From Brevibacillus fluminis (GTDB lineage Bacteria; Bacillota; Bacilli; Brevibacillales; Brevibacillaceae): a DNA stretch of 64,000 nt. Numbering within the stretch: position 1 is the first letter of the stretch; each line of letters opens with the position of its first letter. Below are positions 59,074-64,000 of this stretch, piece by piece. The notes under the pieces were generated by a model. It ran no database searches. It saw nothing but the letters and a program-made list of their open reading frames with translations, and was not told the origin of the DNA. A program made the position numbers and the translations under genes. The stretch covers positions 124,001-188,000 of the forward strand of contig NZ_RHHQ01000015.1 in assembly GCF_003710825.1 (NCBI RefSeq). The letters run 5' to 3'.

Positions 59074-60036
59074 ATGTCTGATTTTATCGAGTTTACCAAT
59101 GAACATGGACAGCGTGTGCAAATTGCGCGCGAAGAGTATGAGAAAAAGATCATCCCGCAAAACCTGGAGATGTACTGGGATAATCCAGAGATGCTGCGTC
59201 AGTTTGCGATGGAATTAGTGCGCGATGGCTTTGGCCTGCAAGGAGGAAAAGCGGCGGACCGCCTGCTGGAGCTGTATGGACGGATCGAGCCTGCGCTGAA
59301 CTTCCGCGCGGTTGCCCACATGCAGACCGGCGAGCTGGATGAGGCGAAAAAAGTTCTCATCGAATGCATTGAGAAATTTCCGGAATCGGGAGCTGCGTTC
59401 ACCAACATCGCCAAAATCCTCGCCTATGAAGGGGAAGGTAACAAGGCGTTTGAGGCGCTGCAGCAAGGGCTTGTGTACGACCCGAATCAGGAATCTGCGA
59501 TGGATTTGTACGTCCACAGCTTTTTGGAGCTGGAGCAACGAGAGCTGCTGCTGGAGCGGTTGAAGGAACTCGGGGAAATTGAGGGTGCGTGGCGACCGCA
59601 TATGGTGCTGGGCCGCTTGACCTTGGAGGACGGCAATTTGCTTGTCGCTCTGCAAGCCTACCGTGAAGCGATCAAAAAAGCGGACGATAGTGAAGAAGTC
59701 ATCATGAATGTAACGGGTGAACTGGGACAAGCAGGCTACGTGTACCAGTTGATCCAGATTGCGGAGCAATTCTGGAAGCCGACGTTCGCCCATCCGTTTA
59801 CCGGGTTCAACTACGCCAACGCCCTCATTGCAACCGAACAGGGGGATAAGGCGATCGCCGTTTTGCTCGAGATGAAGGAGTCGATTGCGGAGCCGTACAA
59901 GCATACGGTGGAGCAGTTCATGGAACGCCTGCCGCAGGAGCTTTTAGCTAAAGCTTCAAGTCAGCCGCAACCGGGACAGGCAGCGGAAGAAGCGGACAAC
60001 AATCAGAAAAAAAGCCGTTGGAAGTTCTGGAAGTAA
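59074..60036 (+). CDS. tetratricopeptide-repeat protein
   Basis: A 320-aa soluble protein with about five TPR units between residues 60 and 270 (ALNFRAVAHMQTGELDEAKKVLIE, AFTNIAKILAYEGEGNKAFEALQQGL). A short charged C-terminal tail (QPGQAAEEADNNQKKSRWKFWK) may contact membrane or nucleic acid. GAGTGAGG precedes the ATG. Likely a scaffold; partner unknown. A terminator follows. Confidence 0.88.
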   Translation: MSDFIEFTNEHGQRVQIAREEYEKKIIPQNLEMYWDNPEMLRQFAMELVRDGFGLQGGKAADRLLELYGRIEPALNFRAVAHMQTGELDEAKKVLIECIEKFPESGAAFTNIAKILAYEGEGNKAFEALQQGLVYDPNQESAMDLYVHSFLELEQRELLLERLKELGEIEGAWRPHMVLGRLTLEDGNLLVALQAYREAIKKADDSEEVIMNVTGELGQAGYVYQLIQIAEQFWKPTFAHPFTGFNYANALIATEQGDKAIAVLLEMKESIAEPYKHTVEQFMERLPQELLAKASSQPQPGQAAEEADNNQKKSRWKFWK

Positions 60037-60080
60037 AAATAGCAGTAGAGTCGCACCAAGTACAGGAGCGGCAGATTGTC

Positions 60081-60116
60081 GAGAAACCCCACAAATGCGT
60101 GAGGTTTCTCTTTTTG
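60081..60116 (+). terminator. Rho-independent terminator
   Basis: GAGAAACC and GGTTTCTC with inner pairing, followed by five T residues. Confidence 0.87.
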
Positions 60117-60167
60117 TTTTATAGATTTGTACAAGACAAGCAACGAAGGGAGTAATCATTTATTTAA

Positions 60168-60205
60168 AATATTCCTTGACTGGAATATTCCTTTCGAGGT
60201 ATATT
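60168..60205 (+). promoter_or_regulatory. promoter with GGAATATTCC operator
   Basis: TTGACT (60176-60181) and TATATT (60200-60205) are 18 bp apart. GGAATATTCC (60182-60191), a perfect palindrome, fills the spacer, and AATATTCC (60168-60175) repeats one half upstream. A repressor bound here would block polymerase. The adjacent ArsR-like stub suggests the original regulator. Confidence 0.6.
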
Positions 60206-60211
60206 CAATTC

Positions 60212-60265
60212 ATGAAATCCACATCGAGTGCTCTGGATGAGCCAAATCGGCGCTTGACCGTCTAG
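60212..60265 (+). pseudogene. ArsR-like regulator stub (17 codons)
   Basis: ATG opens MKSTSSALDEPNRRLTV followed by TAG. ALxEPxRR is the start of ArsR-family HTH proteins (family ALADPTRRxILELL), which often lead operons with DoxX-type genes. No continuation is found in any frame before the DoxX gene, so the regulator appears deleted after its first 17 codons, leaving the promoter and operator. Confidence 0.45.
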
Positions 60266-60303
60266 AAGTACGATTGATAACAATTTAAGGAGGCTGAAGA
60301 TCA

Positions 60304-60726
60304 ATGAAAAAAATTATGATTCCCTACTGGATTTTTACCGGGCTGATGGTGGCATTAATGGGTCTGGGTGCAATTCCCGATATCATCTCTTCGCCTGATG
60401 CGATTGCCCTTTTCAAGCATTTGGGTTACCCTGCTTACCTTCTTCCCTTTCTCGGAGTTGCCAAGTTATTAGGGATCGTTGCGATCCTTGTTCCAGGCTT
60501 TCCACGAATTAAGGAATGGGCGTATGCCGGATTCGTCTTCGATTTGTCGGGGGCTATGTATGGAAGCATCGCTGTGGACGGTCTTTCGAGCGTGTTGTTT
60601 TTCTTAATTGGCTATCTTTTGATCGCGGGTTCCTATGTTTATTATCACATAAGACAAAAATCGGGCTTGTTAAAGCAAACGAAACAGCAAGCGGACAGCG
60701 TACTTCACGCGATTAAAAACCAATGA
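60304..60726 (+). CDS. DoxX-family membrane protein
   Basis: A 140-aa protein with four transmembrane helices and the DoxX-like motif FKHLGYPAYLLPFLGVAKLLGIVAILVP. AAGGAGGCTG precedes the ATG. DoxX-like proteins are membrane partners in redox or detoxification systems. The upstream promoter, operator and ArsR-like stub suggest it once belonged to an inducible arsR-doxX unit. Confidence 0.9.
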   Translation: MKKIMIPYWIFTGLMVALMGLGAIPDIISSPDAIALFKHLGYPAYLLPFLGVAKLLGIVAILVPGFPRIKEWAYAGFVFDLSGAMYGSIAVDGLSSVLFFLIGYLLIAGSYVYYHIRQKSGLLKQTKQQADSVLHAIKNQ

Positions 60727-60823
60727 ATGTACCGCGAATTTTCTGCACCTGAGAAAATGGTGTATGCCCATTTATTTTCCGACGCGGAGTGAAACCAAGA
60801 GTGTTAGAACATAGCTATTTATG

Positions 60824-60859
60824 AAAACCGGATTCCCTTGTGTAAGGGGCCGGTTTTTT
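60824..60859 (+). terminator. Rho-independent terminator
   Basis: AAAACCGG with CCCTT pairs with AAGGGGCCGGTTTT, T-run after. The stretch 60727-61028 otherwise holds the TetR promoter and operator. Confidence 0.85.
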
Positions 60860-60940
60860 CATGCAAACGAATTGTATTAGTTAATTAATTAATAAATTAT
60901 AATGTTCACTTAGTAAAATAATAACAAAGATTTTATAACA

Positions 60941-60997
60941 TTGACAATATTTACCCGCTGTGACAATATTACTCCGTCTAACTAAACGTTCATTTAG
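60941..60997 (+). promoter_or_regulatory. TetR/efflux operon promoter and operator
   Basis: TTGACA (60941-60946) is followed 18 bp later by AATATT (60965-60970). CTAAACGTTCATTTAG (60982-60997), an imperfect palindrome with CTAAA/TTTAG arms, lies at the start of the transcript; the half-site AATGTTCACTTAG recurs at 60901. Typical place for an autoregulating TetR repressor. Confidence 0.6.
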
Positions 60998-61028
60998 GCG
61001 GAAGGGGAATGCAGGAAGGGGTGGCATA

Positions 61029-61628
61029 TTGTCAGAAGGCCAGGTGGTGAATCGGCGTCAGATGCTGAAAGATGCGGCCATCGAACTCATCAGCCAGCAT
61101 GGCTACGACAGAACGAGCATAAAGGAGATTGCGAAGCGATGCGATGTGACTGTCGGTGTCATTTATCATTATTTTTCCAGTAAGGAAGAGCTTTTTGACG
61201 AGGCGTTGCGCGGCTATTGCTCGGAATGGGAGTCGATCATACCGATGGTTAAGCAGCTCCCGCTTGAGGATGGGCTTGTCTTCATCGCGTCCCGCCTGAT
61301 TGACAAGTGGCGGAAACAGCAAAACTTCATGGTGATTCTCGTCGGGGAATGTGTGAAAAACCCCGCGGTCCATGAGATTTTTTCCCGGATGCTGGTCGAA
61401 GCAAGAGAAGCGTTGGGCAAATACGTCGAAATGAAGATGGAAACTAAGGAACTGAGCCGGGCAAACACCCAAATCATCCTGAACATTTTTGTCAGCCATT
61501 TTTTGACGAGTTTTATTCACAAGGAACAATTGCAAATTCCGATCGTGCCTGAGCTGAACGAAGAGTTCATTCGCTCAAGCGTTCGGACAATGCTAGATGG
61601 TTGGAGAGGACAGGTGGAAACAGAGTGA
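61029..61628 (+). CDS. TetR-family regulator of efflux operon
   Basis: A 199-aa regulator; HTH at about 25-48 (SIKEIAKRCDVTVGVIYHYF), then a helical ligand domain. The start is TTG 61029 with GGAAGGGGTGG upstream; GTG codons a few residues later are alternatives. It overlaps the adaptor gene (TGA 61626-61628 within GTGATC) and should repress its own operon through the palindrome at 60982. Confidence 0.92.
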   Translation: MSEGQVVNRRQMLKDAAIELISQHGYDRTSIKEIAKRCDVTVGVIYHYFSSKEELFDEALRGYCSEWESIIPMVKQLPLEDGLVFIASRLIDKWRKQQNFMVILVGECVKNPAVHEIFSRMLVEAREALGKYVEMKMETKELSRANTQIILNIFVSHFLTSFIHKEQLQIPIVPELNEEFIRSSVRTMLDGWRGQVETE

Positions 61629-62893
61629 TCATGCATAAAAAGCGAAAAACGGTCGCAACCGCGCTGGCGGTAACCGCGGCATCTCTCTGCGCGGCGATTT
61701 CGCTATCAGGCTGTGCTAGCCAGGAAGCGAGCGCGAAACCGGGTGTGCAGCGCGTTGTCGTGGAAACGATCGGGCAAGACACGTTGAAAAAAGCCAAAAT
61801 GGCTGTCGGTCGCGTCATAGGCGACACGGAATCCGCGGTCATGTCCAAAATCCCGGGGCGTGTCTTGCGCGCTGTCGGCGAAGTGGGGCAGGAGGTAAAA
61901 GCAGGCGAACCGCTCGTATATTTAGATGACAGCGACTTCAAGGTGGTGCTGGCGCAGGCGCAGGCATCTTTGCAAGGTGCACAGGCACGGCTGGCAGACT
62001 CACGGAACGGCACCCGCACACAGTTGAAGGTGCAGCTGCAGGAAAAAATTCAGTCGGCAAAAGCAACCCTGGATAATGCAAAAATCAATCTGGACCGGAC
62101 CGTTTCGTTGAAGGCTTCCGGGGCAGTATCGCAATCACAGCTCGATGCGGCGAATTTGGCCTATACGCAGGCGCAGACCGCGTACCAGGCGGCATTGCAG
62201 GACCAAAGCCTGGCGAATGAAGGTGCGACGAAAGAAACGATCGCGAACCTGCAGGCAGCGGTGGCGGCTGCGAAAGCGACGGTAGACAGCGCCCGTTTAA
62301 GTATTTCTAATGCAATCATTGTCAGTCCTTTGACGGGAAAAATTGCTGCCAAAAACATTCAGTCCGGTGAAACAGTATCGACCAGCTCCACGCTGCTGAC
62401 GATCGTGAGCCGACAGCCTGCGGTTGAAGCGTCGATTCCGGAGGAGCAAATCAATTCGATTAAAGTAGGCCAGACGCTCAAGGTACGTATCGAGCAAGTG
62501 TCCTCGCAGCCGTTTGATGCCAAAGTGCTGACGATTTCGCCAATCGCCAATCCCGCGAGCAAGGAATATCCGGTGAAATTGAGTCTGCCGGGCGATCCGA
62601 ATCAATGGAAATCCGGCATGTATGCAGAGATCACACTGCCCGATGCGGCGGATGCAACCATTGCAGTTCCGCGCGACGCGATCGTCAAGCGGGGCAGCGA
62701 ACGGATCGTCATGGTGACGGATGGCACCAAAGCGATTGCACATCCGGTCATTACCGGCACGTCTGACGGGGCGAACGTCCAGATTCTTGAAGGGTTGAAA
62801 GCAGGCGAAAAGCTGATCGTCGTTGGCCAGGATCAAGTGAAGGATGGCGACCCGGTTGAAGTCCTCTGGGAGAAGAAGGAGGGCGGCAAATGA
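61625..62893 (+). CDS. RND/HlyD-family efflux adaptor lipoprotein
   Basis: A 422-aa adaptor. A long signal peptide ends in lipobox SLSGC (Cys about 38-40), so it is anchored to the outer face of the membrane. Order: barrel-sandwich half (KIPGRVLRAVGEVGQEVKAGEPL), coiled-coil hairpin about 115-220 rich in Ala/Gln, second lipoyl half (SPLTGKIAAKNIQSGETV), beta-barrel and MP domain (VPRDAIVKRGSERIVMV). GTG 61625 is coupled to the TetR stop; ATG 61631 is an alternative. It would link to an inner-membrane pump encoded beyond the window. Confidence 0.9.
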   Translation: MIMHKKRKTVATALAVTAASLCAAISLSGCASQEASAKPGVQRVVVETIGQDTLKKAKMAVGRVIGDTESAVMSKIPGRVLRAVGEVGQEVKAGEPLVYLDDSDFKVVLAQAQASLQGAQARLADSRNGTRTQLKVQLQEKIQSAKATLDNAKINLDRTVSLKASGAVSQSQLDAANLAYTQAQTAYQAALQDQSLANEGATKETIANLQAAVAAAKATVDSARLSISNAIIVSPLTGKIAAKNIQSGETVSTSSTLLTIVSRQPAVEASIPEEQINSIKVGQTLKVRIEQVSSQPFDAKVLTISPIANPASKEYPVKLSLPGDPNQWKSGMYAEITLPDAADATIAVPRDAIVKRGSERIVMVTDGTKAIAHPVITGTSDGANVQILEGLKAGEKLIVVGQDQVKDGDPVEVLWEKKEGGK

Positions 62894-63543
62894 AGAAGAA
62901 GATCGGCTTGTTGGTCCTACTCCTCGTCGTTCTCGGAGGCGGAGGCTATGGCGTAAAAGCCTATGTCGAATCGATGAACCACATTACAACCGATGATGCA
63001 CGCATCGACGGTGCCCTGGTCAAAGTCAGTCCGGAAATCGCCGGGCGTGTCACCGAGGTCCGCATCAAGGAAGGCGATACGGTGGAAGCAGGCGAAACGC
63101 TGGCAAGGCTGGATGAGAAAAACACCTCTCTTACCTCGCGTGACTCTGCATTGGTTAAAGCACCGGCTGCCGGCATGATTCTTAAGGAGTTCGTTACAGT
63201 GGGGGAAAACGTAGCCCCAGGTCAACGCGTCTTTTTGCTGGCCAACATGGATGAACTGTACGTGTCTGCACGCATAGATGAGACCAAGATCGAGCGCGTT
63301 GTAGTCGGCGATACCGTATCGCTGCATGTCGATGCGTTCCCGAACGTAGAGCTGAAGGGCGTGGTTGAGCAGATCGGACTTGCGGCGGACAGCACGTATT
63401 CGCTCTTGCCGACTTCTAATGCATCCGGTAACTTCATCAAGGTGACACAGCGAATTCCGATCAAAATTAAAATTTTGGATAACCAAGGGCTGCGGCTGCT
63501 GCCGGGGATGAATACCACGGTTGATATCACCACAAGGGGTTGA
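62890..63543 (+). CDS. HlyD/EmrA-type efflux adaptor, short form
   Basis: A 217-aa adaptor with an N-terminal membrane helix (IGLLVLLLVVLGGGGYGVKAYV) and HITTDDARIDGALVKVSPEIAGRV, the EmrA/HlyD signature. The two lipoyl halves follow each other directly (residues 45-115), so the coiled-coil hairpin found in full adaptors is missing. The C-terminal beta barrel is complete and ends PGMNTTVDITTRG. It overlaps the previous gene by ATGA. Confidence 0.9.
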   Translation: MKKKIGLLVLLLVVLGGGGYGVKAYVESMNHITTDDARIDGALVKVSPEIAGRVTEVRIKEGDTVEAGETLARLDEKNTSLTSRDSALVKAPAAGMILKEFVTVGENVAPGQRVFLLANMDELYVSARIDETKIERVVVGDTVSLHVDAFPNVELKGVVEQIGLAADSTYSLLPTSNASGNFIKVTQRIPIKIKILDNQGLRLLPGMNTTVDITTRG

Positions 63544-63547
63544 CGCT

Positions 63548-64000
63548 ATGAAAGCCAAGCGGCTGATCACCATGCTGATCGCTTTCTATTTGGTCGGGAG
63601 CGCGCTCATCTCCTGGTATTACCGGTACCAGCAGCAAAACTATATCGTGACGGATGATTCACGGACGATGGTCGATCTGGCTGTCATCAAAGCCCCGGGC
63701 ACCGGGCGGCTGCTTTCGTTTGACATTCGCGAAAATCAGGAAGTGAAGGCAAATGAGGTCGTAGGCTTCGTGCAGTCTACACAAGGAAATGGCGCGCGGC
63801 TCCCGTTGGTGTCGCCTGTCAGCGGGCATGTGCTGCGAATCGGCGCCAACGAAGGTGAAGTCGTGACAAACGGACAAAATTTGCTGGCGATCGCCGATCT
63901 CGGCACCGCGTACGTGCAGGCGAGGCTGACGGAGAAGGAATCGACGCGCATTCGCGTTGGCCAGACCGTTGCTGTTACACTCGACAGTGCAGGTGGCAAC
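63548..64000 (+). CDS. third HlyD-type adaptor, 3'-truncated by window end
   Basis: From ATG 63548, four bases after the previous stop, an open frame runs off the window (151 codons). It has a membrane helix (LITMLIAFYLVGSALISWYY), NYIVTDDSRTMVDLAVIKAPGTGRL and a second lipoyl half LVSPVSGHVLRIGANEGEVV, the same short-form architecture without coiled coil. It is a third consecutive adaptor in the operon. The pump gene itself presumably lies downstream. Confidence 0.85.
   Translation, partial: MKAKRLITMLIAFYLVGSALISWYYRYQQQNYIVTDDSRTMVDLAVIKAPGTGRLLSFDIRENQEVKANEVVGFVQSTQGNGARLPLVSPVSGHVLRIGANEGEVVTNGQNLLAIADLGTAYVQARLTEKESTRIRVGQTVAVTLDSAGGN

Overview
The window looks like chromosomal DNA of an aerobic, endospore-forming Bacilli bacterium with a moderately high GC content. 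The evidence is a class B (Bacillus-type) RNase P RNA, a SAM-I riboswitch, a T-box in front of argS, and spore genes (YunB, two YjcZ-type microproteins, a CotS-like coat kinase, YneK/DUF2621, low-complexity spore-surface proteins). Strong Shine-Dalgarno sites (AGGAGG/GGAGG) and frequent TTG and GTG starts fit the same group. The genus cannot be fixed from the sequence; Tumebacillus- or Brevibacillus-like lineages are plausible guesses. No rRNA, tRNA, CRISPR array, transposase or phage gene was seen.

Layout. 1-2.4 kb: tail of a DUF1385 protein, gamma-carbonic anhydrase, HesB/IscA protein, rnpB, a YjcZ microprotein. 2.5-8.6 kb: TetR regulator with operator, a wrecked lipoprotein reading frame, an APC permease plus amidohydrolase pair, a 224-bp imperfect inverted repeat, and a DUF2157/GDYXXLXY membrane pair. 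8.6-13.3 kb: asparagine synthetase and a sulfonate/nitrate/taurine-type ABC importer. 13.5-19.7 kb: a LytS/LytT two-component system followed by a DUF485 protein and two tandem ActP-type symporters, probably a carboxylate sensing and uptake module. 20.0-24.6 kb: an accessory-looking spore-surface cluster and small unknown genes. 24.6-27.5 kb (minus strand): argS with its T-box, an unknown gene, a second YjcZ microprotein. 27.7-33.3 kb: SAM-riboswitch-controlled metH and a bifunctional homocysteine methyltransferase/methylene-THF reductase, which together regenerate methionine.

33.4-43.1 kb: CGNR zinc-finger protein, DinB protein, YunB, GNAT acetyltransferase, M32 carboxypeptidase, RF3 (prfC), pyrD, and a MocR regulator divergent from proline dehydrogenase. 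43.3-46.4 kb: four-gene ECF sigma/anti-sigma envelope operon. 46.4-51.1 kb: DUF817 protein, a lipoprotein, small membrane proteins, two NUDIX hydrolases around an EF-Tu-domain-3-like protein. 50.6-55.8 kb: three local regulator circuits with visible operators (MarR/NmrA oxidoreductase, TetR/membrane protein with a probably leaderless regulator mRNA, LacI/butanediol-type dehydrogenase). 55.8-60.0 kb: glutathione peroxidase, sulfurtransferase, small membrane and cytosolic proteins, a TPR protein. 60.2-64 kb: DoxX protein behind an ArsR-like stub, then a TetR-led efflux operon with three consecutive HlyD-type adaptors, the last cut by the window edge.

The least explained region is the spore-surface cluster at 20-23.7 kb. 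It encodes a His-rich/Arg-Cys-rich ExsC-like protein, a CotS-type kinase, and two paralogous Gly-rich proteins around two small helical proteins.
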